From assembly GCA_045601325.1 (NCBI GenBank), contig JAZRZI010000036.1, positions 1 through 44,064 on the forward strand: DNA of 44,064 nt. Reading direction: 5' to 3'. A model generated the notes under the pieces. The model was not told the origin of the DNA. It searched no databases and saw only the letters and a list, made by a program, of their open reading frames with translations. Shown piece after piece: positions 1 to 9,000 of this stretch (the first letter of the stretch is position 1; every line of letters begins with the position of its first letter). The position numbers and the translations under genes were made by a program. The stretch is from JAZRZI01 sp045601325. GTDB taxonomy: Bacteria; Bacillota_I; Bacilli_A; RFN20; CAG-826.

Positions 1-63
1 GCAGCATGTGGTGGGCCTTATCCTCTTTGCAAAGATGGTTGTCCGTTGTTTGATAACGAATAG
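1..63 (+). CDS. C-terminal end of an upstream gene (partial)
   Basis: The window opens inside an open frame that reads 20 codons to a TAG at 61-63. The visible tail is Cys- and Gly-rich (CGGPYPLCKDGCPLFDNE). The start lies outside the window, so neither family nor function can be assigned. It runs in the same direction as the small lipoprotein gene 39 bases downstream and may share its transcript. The paired cysteines suggest a disulfide- or metal-binding C-terminus, but that is inference. Confidence 0.45.
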   Translation, partial: AACGGPYPLCKDGCPLFDNE

Positions 64-102
64 CTTATTAAATTAATAAAATAAAGAGGAGATAAAAAAA
101 CT

Positions 103-564
103 ATGAAAATGAGTAAAAAATTTTTAGCTTTAGCTGTTTTACCTATTTTGTTAACAGGTTGTAACAGTGGAAATGGCGAAGAAAACGGCAAAGAAGAAAC
201 TTATACAGAAAGTGTCACATATGCTGAATTTCATCAAAAAGCGATTGATGTATCAACATTAGAACGTCCTGAAACCAAGCAGATGACTATGAAAGGTTAT
301 TTTGATGATGTTAATGTTGATGAAACTTGTGGTCCAAGTAATGTATCAGTGAATGCTTTAGCTTTTACTTTAGTAGTTTCTTTTACGTTACCAACAATGC
401 AAAATGTTCCAAATGATGCAAATTCAACTTATTATGTTGGTGATACAAGCAAAGTTGTAAACCCACAATATGAATTCCGCTATAACAAATACGGAGACAT
501 TGTCTACGGCAAAGGCTCATATAACGAATCAACCTTCGATTTCTCGATAGCTTATAAATTTTAA
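103..564 (+). CDS. small lipoprotein, unknown function
   Basis: This is a 153-residue protein of unknown function. An N-terminal Lys-rich segment and hydrophobic core run into a lipobox (LLTGC, Cys at residue 20), so it should be a lipid-anchored protein on the outer face of the membrane. An AGAGGAG ribosome binding site ends about 12 bases before the ATG; a second ATG six bases further on is a possible alternative start. After the lipobox comes a short Glu/Gly/Asn linker, then a compact domain of about 115 residues predicted from its alternation to be beta-rich. I recognise no family. It is followed by an IS200-like element, and no promoter is obvious upstream. Confidence 0.8.
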   Translation: MKMSKKFLALAVLPILLTGCNSGNGEENGKEETYTESVTYAEFHQKAIDVSTLERPETKQMTMKGYFDDVNVDETCGPSNVSVNALAFTLVVSFTLPTMQNVPNDANSTYYVGDTSKVVNPQYEFRYNKYGDIVYGKGSYNESTFDFSIAYKF

Positions 565-732
565 AGATTTAAACTAAAAATCCTTAACTTTTCTTTAAAA
601 ACGAGAAGATGCTGACGCTTCTTTATCAAGAAAAGGAGCTAATTGGAAAAACAAAAATGTGTTAGGATGAAATATTCCTTATACATTTTTTTGTTGTCTG
701 AGCCAGTGTGCAAACGCTGAGCGAGTTAAAAC

Positions 733-749
733 CCCCAGATAGTCTGGGG
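733..749 (+). repeat. left-end hairpin of the IS200-like element
   Basis: CCCCAGA pairs perfectly with TCTGGGG around a TAG loop (7 bp stem). In IS200/IS605 elements such imperfect or perfect subterminal hairpins are the structures TnpA binds on single-stranded DNA. The assignment as left end comes from its position about 90 bases before the transposase start. Confidence 0.65.
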
Positions 750-753
750 TGGA

Positions 754-774
754 GGTAAAACTTAAAGTTTTGCC
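754..774 (+). repeat. second hairpin in the tnpA leader
   Basis: GGTAAAACT pairs with AGTTTTGCC (one G-T pair) around a TAA loop, making a 9 bp stem in the untranslated leader of the transposase gene. IS200 elements often fold the tnpA leader to limit read-through transcription or translation. That role here is inferred from position. Confidence 0.45.
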
Positions 775-837
775 AAGATAAAGAAAAACTCCTACAATTA
801 ATGTGCGGACCAACGCAAATTAATTGAAAGGAGTGCC

Positions 838-1296
838 ATGTCGACTGACAACTTAAGTTTAGCACACACATGTTGGAATTGTAAGTATCACATCGTGTTT
901 GCACCAAAATACCGAAGAAAAGAATTCTTCGGAACAAAAAGACTTGAAATCGGAAAGATTCTTAGAAGGCTTTGCGAATTCAAGTCAATCAACATCATCG
1001 AGGCAGAAGTTTGTCCCGATCACGTACATATGCTTGTGGAGATTCCTCCAAAAATGTCTGTTTCTGGTTTTGTGGGATATCTCAAAGGAAAAAGTAGCCT
1101 GATAATTTATCAAAAATGGGGCAACTTAAAATTTAAATACAGAAACAGAGAATTTTGGTGTAGAGGCTATTACGTGGACACGGTTGGCAAAAATAAAGCC
1201 AAAATAGCCGAATACATCAGGAATCAACTAAAGGAGGACGAAGCCGTTGTCCAATTGACAATCGACTTCCCCGACGACCCGTTTACGGGTAGCTAG
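838..1296 (+). CDS. tnpA: IS200/IS605 family Y1 transposase TnpA
   Basis: This single-strand DNA transposase has 152 residues, the usual size for the family. The HUH metal-binding motif is His62-Val-His64 within CPDHVHMLVEIPP. The catalytic tyrosine is Tyr126 in the helix IAEYIRNQ, with the conserved Gln130 four residues later, matching the Tyr/Gln arrangement of IS608 TnpA. All key residues are present, so the enzyme looks intact. A strong AAAGGAG site lies five bases before the ATG. The gene ends in GC-rich inverted repeats (ACCCG/CGGGT and GCTAG/CTAGC). It acts on the flanking end hairpins, cutting and pasting single-stranded DNA, typically at the replication fork. Confidence 0.96.
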   Translation: MSTDNLSLAHTCWNCKYHIVFAPKYRRKEFFGTKRLEIGKILRRLCEFKSINIIEAEVCPDHVHMLVEIPPKMSVSGFVGYLKGKSSLIIYQKWGNLKFKYRNREFWCRGYYVDTVGKNKAKIAEYIRNQLKEDEAVVQLTIDFPDDPFTGS

Positions 1297-1323
1297 TAAA
1301 ACTAGCAAGCGGTGGTCCGCATT

Positions 1324-1340
1324 CGCCCCCTGTTGGGGCG
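1324..1340 (+). repeat. GC-rich hairpin downstream of tnpA
   Basis: CGCCCC pairs with GGGGCG around a five-base loop. It lies inside the putative element between the transposase stop and the right-end hairpin. With no T-tract it is not a typical terminator. Confidence 0.4.
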
Positions 1341-1380
1341 GCTTGTATCAGAGGGTTAATACAACCCGATATATGAAAAA

Positions 1381-1399
1381 CCACCGGATTGTCCGGTGG
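1381..1399 (+). repeat. right-end hairpin of the IS200-like element
   Basis: CCACCGGA pairs perfectly with TCCGGTGG around a TTG loop (8 bp), followed by ATATTTATTATG. A strong hairpin a short distance before an AT-rich cleavage site is the usual right-end architecture of IS200/IS605 elements. The element therefore probably ends close to 1400-1412. Confidence 0.65.
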
Positions 1400-1426
1400 A
1401 TATTTATTATGACGCTAAGATTAATA

Positions 1427-1432
1427 TATAAT
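1427..1432 (+). promoter_or_regulatory. -10 box (TATAAT) just before an SGNH gene, probably leaderless
   Basis: A perfect TATAAT lies six bases before the ATG at 1439, so transcription would begin at or beside the start codon. No ribosome binding site precedes that ATG and no good -35 box is seen. This supports a leaderless transcript, or alternatively start use at 1409. Confidence 0.4.
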
Positions 1433-1438
1433 ACTAGT

Positions 1439-2257
1439 ATGGATATATATAGACACTTATTAACTAACCCAATTAGAAAATTTGTTAGTGATGGTGGATT
1501 CACTTCTATTTTTAGAACCATTGGTTTTATAGGTGATTCACTATCTAGTGGTGAGCACGAAAGTTTTTCAGAAGAAGTAGGAACTGGATACCATGATTAT
1601 TACGAATATTCATGGGGTCAATACATCGCAAGAAGATGTGGCTTAAAAGCTTATAATTTTTCTCGTGGTGGATTAACCGCAATAGAGTTTTTCTCGTTTG
1701 TTACAAGTGACCATCCAAGTGCAATTAACATATTTGATGAAGACAAAAAATGCCAAGCTTATGTTATTGCATTAGGCGTTAATGATTTGAACCACTTAGA
1801 AGAGAAATACGATGCTTTTGGTTCAATTAATGATGTTGATTTTTCTAACGAAGATAACAATAAAAAAACATTTGTTGGATGCTATGTAAAAATCATTCAA
1901 AAAATTAGAAAAATACAACCAAAATGCCGTGTTTTTGTGATGACAACACCTAAAGAAAGACCTATGAAAAAGGTGAAAAAATCCAGGTATAAAATGCTAG
2001 CAAAATTCCTTAGAACATTACCAAAATATTTTGATTTTTTATACGTTTTAGATTTGTGGAATTACGCTCCTGTTTATAATGCTAAATCATTTAAGACAAA
2101 GTATTTTTGTGGTGGCCATATGTCTGCAGCTGGATATAAATTTACAGCCGATATGGTAATGACTTATATTGATTATTATGTTAGAAAATATCCTAAGGAT
2201 TTCACCCAAGCTGGATTTATTGGGAAGAATGTGCATAACTCAAAAGAAAAATGGTGA
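1439..2257 (+). CDS. SGNH/GDSL-type hydrolase
   Basis: This 272-residue protein looks like an esterase of the SGNH superfamily, which typically removes acyl groups from glycans or lipids. Block I is IGFIGDSLSSG with nucleophile Ser34, the block II glycine lies in NFSRGG, block III is ALGVND with Asn115, and block V is FCGGHMSAAGY with His227. The usual DxxH aspartate is replaced by Cys, so the triad may be a dyad. No clear signal peptide is seen, so it may be cytoplasmic. The frame is open back to 1343, inside the IS right end. ATG 1439 was chosen because the domain begins shortly after it; ATG 1409, with a GGTGGA eight bases upstream, is a real alternative. The gene is followed by a hairpin terminator. 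Confidence 0.75.
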   Translation: MDIYRHLLTNPIRKFVSDGGFTSIFRTIGFIGDSLSSGEHESFSEEVGTGYHDYYEYSWGQYIARRCGLKAYNFSRGGLTAIEFFSFVTSDHPSAINIFDEDKKCQAYVIALGVNDLNHLEEKYDAFGSINDVDFSNEDNNKKTFVGCYVKIIQKIRKIQPKCRVFVMTTPKERPMKKVKKSRYKMLAKFLRTLPKYFDFLYVLDLWNYAPVYNAKSFKTKYFCGGHMSAAGYKFTADMVMTYIDYYVRKYPKDFTQAGFIGKNVHNSKEKW

Positions 2258-2263
2258 TTAATT

Positions 2264-2298
2264 AGATTGTTCGGTGGCTCATATCGGGCAATCTTTTC
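2264..2298 (+). terminator. probable terminator after the SGNH gene
   Basis: AGATTGTTCG pairs over 10 bp (two G-T pairs) with CGGGCAATCT around an 11-base loop and is followed by TTTTC. It sits seven bases after the SGNH stop codon, so it probably separates that gene from the glycan locus. Confidence 0.55.
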
Positions 2299-2341
2299 AT
2301 ATATGGCTTTTTCTTTGTTAGCATAAATAAACAAGTTTATA

Positions 2342-2381
2342 GCACGTATGCGTATTGCATATAGCGTGCCCATTATATAAT
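2342..2381 (+). promoter_or_regulatory. promoter with overlapping inverted repeat (putative operator) for the glycan locus
   Basis: A nested inverted repeat, GCACG-TATGC-GTATT-GCATA-TAG-CGTGC (2342-2369), overlaps a candidate -35 box (TTGCAT at 2355-2360). It is followed by a perfect -10 box, TATAAT (2376-2381). The 15-base spacer is short. An arrangement like this is typical of repressor-controlled sugar operons. No regulator gene is present in the window, so the cognate protein is unknown. Confidence 0.5.
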
Positions 2382-2416
2382 ATATAGTTGTAATTTTCCT
2401 ATATGGAGGTTTTTAT

Positions 2417-4138
2417 ATGAAAAAAAGTTTACTTTTAGCTCTCTTAGCAATGACATCTTCAGTTGCTATTGGTTGTTCTTCTGGAACAGGCGGAAAAGCA
2501 ACAAGAATTGAAATTATTAACTACTGTGGTGGTGTTGGTAAAGAATGGCTTGAAAGAGCAATCGATAAATTCACAGAAATGAAAAAGGATTATTCTTATG
2601 AACCTGGAAAAACAGGTGTCGAGATTAAACCATCTAACACAAAATCAGTTGACACATCATCAATGAAAGGTGCAACAAAGCACATTTATGTTACAGAAGA
2701 TAATGGCTTCCCATATGATTTAGCGGCTAATGGATCATTGTTAAACATTGATTCATGGGTTAAAGAGACTGGAACTGATGGCAAAACTATTGAAAGCAAA
2801 TTAGATAGCTCTATCCAAAGTATTCTCAAATACAACGGTGAATATTACGCTCTTCCTCACTATGAGTTATACCCTGGTGTCACATATGACTATGAATTAT
2901 TTGTTAAGAAAAACCTATTTTTAGCAGATCCAGCTGAATCTGATGATAAAGTCATCTCTGTTAATTTGATTGGCAAGCAATATAGATTCGCTAAACAAAA
3001 TGGTAGAAAAGCTTGTGGTAATGATGGTATTTTTGGAACAGACGATGATGGTCTTCCAACATCATTAGAAGAATTCTTTGCGTTGACTCAAAGAATGCTT
3101 GGTATGAATATCGGACCAATCCTTTTCCCTGGTAACCACCAAGACTATTCATCCTTAATGATGGAAGGCATGCTTGCTTCTTTGGTTGGAAAATCTGGTA
3201 TTAGATCATTCTATAATTTTGATGGCGTTATTAATCATGTTAAAGGTTATCAAAACGACGGCAACTACATCTTTGAAGGTAGTGGAATTAACACTCCAAT
3301 CGTTGAGCAAATCACTTTAACAGAAAAAACAGGTTATTTAATCAGAGAAACAGAAGAAAGATACGCAATCTCTTGTTTAATTCAATTACTTGATAACTAC
3401 AAAAATCAAACTGCATTCCCAAGTGATGTTACAACAATGCAAGGTAACACAAATGAGGTTGTCCAAAAATTATTCTTAGCAGGTAGTAGAGCAGGCAATA
3501 ACGCTAGAGACTACGGTATGCTTTGTGAAGGTAACTACTGGTTAAACGAAGCCCAAGGTAGATTTGATGATTTCTACCTTGATTACCCAACATATAACAA
3601 AGAAACAAATCCTAGAGATGTTCGTTGGATGTCATTGCCAACAAAAATCTCTGGAACAGTTACCGAAGGTAATGGTTCTACACCTTGTTTAATGGATACA
3701 GGTAACTCTTATTATCTTATTAACAAATCATCCTATAACAGAGCAAGTTCAGGCTTACAACAAGCTATTAAAGAATTTACTCAATTCTTATACACTGACG
3801 AAATGCTCGAAGACTTCACAAGAACTACTGGCGTTTGTAAATCCGGTGTTAACTATGATTTCTCAAAGAGTGATATTTACTCAAATTTAACTGCATATCA
3901 AACAACTGTTTTGAACTTAAAGAAAACATTTGGTGTCGCTTATAGTGGTACTGAAAGTAAAACATACTTATCAAAACGTGATGACTTATTCTTCTCTATT
4001 AACGCTCCTATTTGGCATCCAGGAACATATAAGTCATATATCGAAGCAATTCGTGCTAAAGCTCTTGATGGAAAAGGATGCTTTGAAGCGACATTCATTA
4101 AAAAGGATGTTTGGGATAGTAACTATTACAAAGCATAA
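2417..4138 (+). CDS. ABC transporter sugar-binding lipoprotein
   Basis: This 573-residue extracellular solute-binding protein (family 1 type) would capture an oligosaccharide for the two permeases encoded next. The signal peptide ends at a lipobox (AIGC, Cys20). A SPY-like Ser/Gly linker precedes a domain opening with a beta strand (RIEIINYCGG) and the amphipathic helix WLERAIDKFTEM, typical of the fold. The segment YNGEYYALPHY resembles the conserved YDGKxYGLP motif. Near residue 200 is an Asp-rich loop (GNDGIFGTDDDG) that looks like a calcium-binding insertion. GGAGG sits eight bases before the ATG. At 573 residues it is longer than most homologues (about 420-450). Family is confident; the substrate is inferred from the neighbouring hydrolases. 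Confidence 0.88.
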   Translation: MKKSLLLALLAMTSSVAIGCSSGTGGKATRIEIINYCGGVGKEWLERAIDKFTEMKKDYSYEPGKTGVEIKPSNTKSVDTSSMKGATKHIYVTEDNGFPYDLAANGSLLNIDSWVKETGTDGKTIESKLDSSIQSILKYNGEYYALPHYELYPGVTYDYELFVKKNLFLADPAESDDKVISVNLIGKQYRFAKQNGRKACGNDGIFGTDDDGLPTSLEEFFALTQRMLGMNIGPILFPGNHQDYSSLMMEGMLASLVGKSGIRSFYNFDGVINHVKGYQNDGNYIFEGSGINTPIVEQITLTEKTGYLIRETEERYAISCLIQLLDNYKNQTAFPSDVTTMQGNTNEVVQKLFLAGSRAGNNARDYGMLCEGNYWLNEAQGRFDDFYLDYPTYNKETNPRDVRWMSLPTKISGTVTEGNGSTPCLMDTGNSYYLINKSSYNRASSGLQQAIKEFTQFLYTDEMLEDFTRTTGVCKSGVNYDFSKSDIYSNLTAYQTTVLNLKKTFGVAYSGTESKTYLSKRDDLFFSINAPIWHPGTYKSYIEAIRAKALDGKGCFEATFIKKDVWDSNYYKA

Positions 4139-4147
4139 CTTTTAGTC

Positions 4148-5107
4148 ATGAAGACATTCAGTTGCAACGCAATAAAATTACACGAGAAGAAGTCCCTTCC
4201 ACGTAGAACGAAGAGAATTCTTTTCTATATTGCTTTGTTGGTCTTACCACTATTACAATTCTGTGTATTTTATATTTACGTAAACTTTAACAGTATTGTA
4301 ATGGCGTTTTCTACTTATACTGAAAGCGAAACTGGTGGTTACATTCAATCTTTCGGTTTCCAACAATTTGTGGGAAACATGACAAAGGTTTTCTCCACAT
4401 TTAAAACCTCTCCATATTTAATTTCTAACTCTTTATTATTGTTTGTGTTTGACACAATCATCGGGTTGCCATTAGCCTTGATGTTCTCATTCTACTTATA
4501 TAAGAAAAGACCAATGTCAAAGATTTTTAGAGTGACATTATTTATGCCACAAATTATCTCTGGCGTTGTTTTTGCTTCTATTTATACATACTTATGGGAT
4601 TCTATCGGCGCATTAGTGGGCAATCCTAACGCCAACATGCTCTATGTAGGCGCTGGACTAGAAAAGAATAGGATTGCAATGATTTTATTCTCTGTCGCTA
4701 TGAGTTTTGGTGTTAATGTTTTGCTATTTACTGGCAGCATGGGAAATATTAATCCTTCACTTGTTGAAGCTGCCGAACTTGATGGATGTAATTCTGCTCA
4801 AGAATTTTTCAATGTTACTATTCCATCTATTTTCCCAACAATTATTTCATTCGTTATTGTTGGCTTGGCTGGTATATTTACCAATCAAATGTTTTTGGCG
4901 CATATTAAAATATCGGATCACCAAATTGATACACTTGGTTATTTCCTATACTATCAAGCAGCGTCATCTGACTTTATCGTTAGATCTGACAAGAACTTAA
5001 ATTATCCAGAATTAAGCTGTATTTCATTGCTTATTACAGTGATTCTTTTCCCATTAACAATTGGGGTTAAGAAACTATTAGAAAAATATGGCCCATCCAC
5101 AAAATAG
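4148..5107 (+). CDS. sugar ABC transporter permease, MalF/LplB-type
   Basis: This 319-residue integral membrane protein has about six transmembrane segments (first at 24-46, last at 289-306). The ATPase-contact EAA loop is clear at 207-226 (VEAAELDGCNSAQEFFNVTI). It should form the translocation pore together with the next gene product. The gene begins nine bases after the binding-protein stop and has no visible ribosome binding site, so translation probably depends on coupling to the preceding gene. The N-terminus is basic (KKSLPRRTKR), placing it in the cytoplasm. Family assignment is firm; the transported sugar is unknown. Confidence 0.93.
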   Translation: MKTFSCNAIKLHEKKSLPRRTKRILFYIALLVLPLLQFCVFYIYVNFNSIVMAFSTYTESETGGYIQSFGFQQFVGNMTKVFSTFKTSPYLISNSLLLFVFDTIIGLPLALMFSFYLYKKRPMSKIFRVTLFMPQIISGVVFASIYTYLWDSIGALVGNPNANMLYVGAGLEKNRIAMILFSVAMSFGVNVLLFTGSMGNINPSLVEAAELDGCNSAQEFFNVTIPSIFPTIISFVIVGLAGIFTNQMFLAHIKISDHQIDTLGYFLYYQAASSDFIVRSDKNLNYPELSCISLLITVILFPLTIGVKKLLEKYGPSTK

Positions 5108-5116
5108 GAATTTAAT

Positions 5117-6091
5117 ATGACTAAGGAACTTAAGAAACTTCAAAAACAAAATAGAGTAAAACATAACTCTGACTGGACGAGTCATGTTTTCTTCACTTGT
5201 TTAGCTATTGTTTTAGTAGCGTTCTCTTTGCTTATTATTGGTATGCTTTTGTGGGCCTTTGTTACTGCGTTAAAGGATGAATACGATCTTATCTTTGATA
5301 AAAACTATTTAGGTTTACCTAACGTTTCTAAATACGGTTGGAAATCCTTATGGGCAAACTTCCAAAAAGTTTTTGCTAATTTTAGTTTTGAAATTGAAGA
5401 ATCTTATTACATTGGTATCACCGGTCAATATTATCAACGTAATGTTACTGTGACGTTCTGGGATATGGTTCTTAATTCATTAATTTATTCAATTGGTGGT
5501 TCTATTTTCGCAGTATTTGTTCCTGCAACTATTGCGTTTTTGCTTGCAAAATACAAATTTAAATTTTCAAAATTCGTATATGGTATTGCTTTAATTACAT
5601 ATATTATTCCAATCGTTGGTAATTACCCATCGATGTTGGCGGTTTTACGTAATCTTGGTTTGCTTGATACATGGTGGGGTTTCTTCATTATGAAGTTCAA
5701 CTTCCTAGGCATGTATTTCTTTGTTTTCTATTCGTTCTTTGACAACTTATCTGATTCATATATCGAAGCTGCCGAACTTGATGGAGCAAGCCAATTTCAA
5801 ATTTTATTTAAGGTGGTATTTCCACTCGCTAGAAAATTGATTCTATCAGTTTTACTTATTGTTTTCGTACAAATGTGGAACGATTTCCAAACACCATATT
5901 TGTATTTACACGCCCATCCAACACTTGCTTATGGTGTATGGAAAATGTCTTATGAAAGTATTAACGGTGTTTCTTCTACTAACTTCCGTATGGCTTCCGT
6001 TATGACTATGGCGCTTCCAATTTTATTATTATTTATCTTCTTGAAAGATAGACTTATGGCAAATATGACATTAGGAGGTATCAAGGATTAA
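5117..6091 (+). CDS. sugar ABC transporter permease, MalG-type
   Basis: This is the second permease of the same importer, at 324 residues. A first transmembrane helix lies at about 25-50, followed by a ~65-residue extracytoplasmic loop rich in aromatics, then five more helices. The EAA loop lies at 217-236 (IEAAELDGASQFQILFKVVF) and is nearly identical at its core to that of the upstream partner. The gene starts nine bases after the partner's stop. Its stop codon overlaps the ATG of the next lipoprotein gene by one base, showing an operon. No ATPase follows directly; the MsmK-like ATPase encoded about 9 kb downstream on the same strand probably energises it. Confidence 0.93.
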   Translation: MTKELKKLQKQNRVKHNSDWTSHVFFTCLAIVLVAFSLLIIGMLLWAFVTALKDEYDLIFDKNYLGLPNVSKYGWKSLWANFQKVFANFSFEIEESYYIGITGQYYQRNVTVTFWDMVLNSLIYSIGGSIFAVFVPATIAFLLAKYKFKFSKFVYGIALITYIIPIVGNYPSMLAVLRNLGLLDTWWGFFIMKFNFLGMYFFVFYSFFDNLSDSYIEAAELDGASQFQILFKVVFPLARKLILSVLLIVFVQMWNDFQTPYLYLHAHPTLAYGVWKMSYESINGVSSTNFRMASVMTMALPILLLFIFLKDRLMANMTLGGIKD

Positions 6092-9000
6092 TGAAAAACT
6101 CTAAACTTCTCATTCCGATTCTTACCGCATGCGCTTTGTTATGCGCTTGTAACAACACTGCCACACGTGGATTATCATTTGGAGACATCAACCATGTTAA
6201 TTCAAGTTATACTGGTTTTGTTAAAAGTCCAGTACAACAAGAAACTTATTATATTGATGAAACCATATCTATTGGGCCAAAAGACATTGTCTATAATAAC
6301 AAAGTTTATTCTTGTTCTGATTTTTATGTTATTTTCCCAGATGGTTCCCAAAAAACAGGAACTAAATTCAAACTTACTTTAGAAGGCGAATATAGAATTG
6401 TTTACATAGCTGAAAGTGGCGAGAAAACCATTGAGGCTGTTGAGACAATCTATGCCTATAAAAGAGCATACTCTGTCGGCAAAGATACTTCGACCAGTCA
6501 ATATGTTGATAGTATCATTTGCGAACAAAAAGTTCCTACTGGAGGTATTCAAACGTATTTAGCGGAAGGCGATACATGGACATATAACCAACCAATTGAT
6601 ATTTCAAAAGCTAACTTAGATCAACCAATTATTAAATATTACACAAGACAAAGCTCTGAACTTGCTGATCATGTTAGTTTAGACGTCACTTCCACAATTA
6701 TTCGTTTAACTGACTTCTATGATTCTTCTAATTACGTAGAAATTTATAACATTTATAACGAAACGAACCAATCAACTCATAGAATGCAACCATATGTGCT
6801 TGCAGGATGTAATGGCCAACCTCTTTCAGGTATTGATCCAAACAACAAATCATCTAAAACAATCTCATATGAAGGCAATAACTATTATTTACACAACTCA
6901 AATAAAAACTGGGGCGCATGTTTAGATACTGTTCCTGGCGCTATCGGCATAAATGGCACTAGATATAATCCAGATATTGCTAACTCAGATAATAGAGGTT
7001 TCTCAGTATATTTTGATGCAAATAAATTAACAATTTCAGTTAGACATAATTTAATGCATCTTGTTACAGATTTGGATGAGCCTGCCATTTACTCTAATAA
7101 TTTATTTAAGGGCTTCACAACCGGAGAAGTTATTCTTTCTATGAGATGTGAAGGATATCAAGAATCACAAGGTTTCTTTGAAATTAGTGAAATTAATGGC
7201 AAAAAAGGTTCAGAATTGAACACTAATTATGCATATGACGAAGTTGCGCCTTTTATTCAATTGAACAATAAAGCAAATAACTTCTTCATCGCTTGTGATG
7301 AACCATTTGAACTATTTACTGCAACTGCAACAGATCCAAATTTAGTTGGTGATGTGTCTTGCCAAGTTTTCTATGATTATGGAACATCAAACCAAAGATT
7401 TATTCCTGTTTCTAATAATTGTTTTACTCCTACATCCGTAGGTTTATATTCCATTGTTTATACCGCAAAAGATAAATATGGCAATGTAACAAACAAGATA
7501 GTTACATGCAATTGTATTAGAGCAGCAAATAATCATATTGTTAATCTTGATTTTGATCCAGTTAAAGAAGCTGATGCTGGTACTTATGTAAGTTTGCCTA
7601 CGCCTGTAGTTACAAGTTATAACGAGGGTGCTTATTATAAAATTAAAGCTATAAATGAAGCCAATAACGATGTTGTTGATTTAAATAACGACAACCTTCA
7701 TTTATTCCTAAAATACGCTGGAGACTATAAGATACTTGTTGAATATGGCGATATTTCTTGTTCAAAAGTTAAAGAGTATGCTTTCAAATCTAATCCTTCT
7801 AATAGGGCATATTTAGAAAGCACAGTCTTACCGAGATATTTCATTAAGGATACTTATTCTTCTTTAGATAACAATAGAGTGGTTCTCTGCAACGATACAA
7901 AACCTTCTTATGCAGAACCTTCTATTTATGTCAAAAATGATAACGCTCTTGATTATGAAACTTCTCCAATCGATCCAAAAAATTTCATGACTACCGCCAA
8001 TGAATCCGTTTCATTGAAATATGTCTATAATGGACAAACTATTTATGAAACCGAAGCTATCCCAGTTATTGATGTTGATTACTTTGGCTGCCCTGAATTC
8101 GCTAGATATTTCGATGGTGATTTAACAAGCGTTATTAATGATGATGGCGTCTCTTTTAACACAACCGAAGTCGGTGGTGATAGAGAAGTCACATTTATTA
8201 ACCCATTATCATTTAGCTTATTTAGATTAGAACTTGTCTTTGATTCTAAATTGCGTTTTAAAACCATTGATTTAATAATGGAAGATTATTATGGAGTTGA
8301 AGATGATTTTGTTCTCAGCTTCTTCTTCAACGGCAATATTCTTTGTTTCCTAAATAACGGCATTAAGGGTGAAATTGGTGTTGTTGATTATGCTTCACTA
8401 GCGTTTGATTCCACAAGTGGTGTTTTATCACTTGGTCAAGGCGTATCTATTAATATTGGTAACTTATTCCCTAATGACAAAATGTATTTATCATTTAGAG
8501 TTACTGACGTTAAAGCCGGAACGACAAAAAACGATGAAAACAAGATATTTACAATCAAATCAATTAATAACCAAATTCTTTCTAGTATGGCCTATGGTGG
8601 TGATTATAACCCTCCACAAGTTTCATACACATCCTTAAAGGGACAAAGAAATATTGGTGAAGTCATTCACATTAAGAGATCTTATGTGTGTGATGTTTTA
8701 TCTCCATTCTACGCAAAAACACGTATGGTCAAAGTTACTTATGCCACAAGCATTAGTGATAACGCACCAGCAGTTGTCACTTCTATCGATGGAGTTAAAC
8801 TTGATGGCACTCAAGATTTAAATAGAGATTACGATGTTTTATTAGATAAACACGGTGTCTATAGAATCATTTACTATTATCAAGATCAAAGTTATCAAGA
8901 TGTTAGTTTAACCGAAACAATCTATGTCGAAGATAATGAAGCACCAGTTATTATAATTGATGGTGCAGATTCCAAAACTGTTGATATTGTTAGTTTTGGC

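Larger units (their letters stand above)
700..1410 (+). mobile_element. IS200/IS605-type insertion sequence, lone tnpA
   Basis: The element consists of a Y1 transposase gene flanked by GC-rich hairpins: CCCCAGA/TCTGGGG on the left at 733-749 and CCACCGGA/TCCGGTGG on the right at 1381-1399. IS200-family elements have subterminal hairpins instead of terminal inverted repeats and make no target duplication, so exact ends cannot be read from one copy. The limits given are estimates. No tnpB/omega-RNA gene is present. The element is visibly more GC-rich than its neighbours and separates the small lipoprotein gene from the SGNH hydrolase gene. Confidence 0.8.

Noticed and set aside
633..720. Short frame from TTG 643 after AAGGAG (about 26 codons, hydrophobic) that runs into the IS left end.
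   Set aside because: It could be the 5' stump of a gene cut by the IS, but it is too short, uses a TTG start and has no matching 3' remnant beyond the element.
662..937. Minus-strand frame of 91 codons over the IS left end.
   Set aside because: It overlaps the tnpA leader and start, lacks a ribosome binding site and resembles no protein.
1277..1306. Inverted repeats ACCCG/CGGGT and GCTAG/CTAGC at the tnpA 3' end as a terminator.
   Set aside because: The first lies within the coding region and neither is followed by a T-tract.
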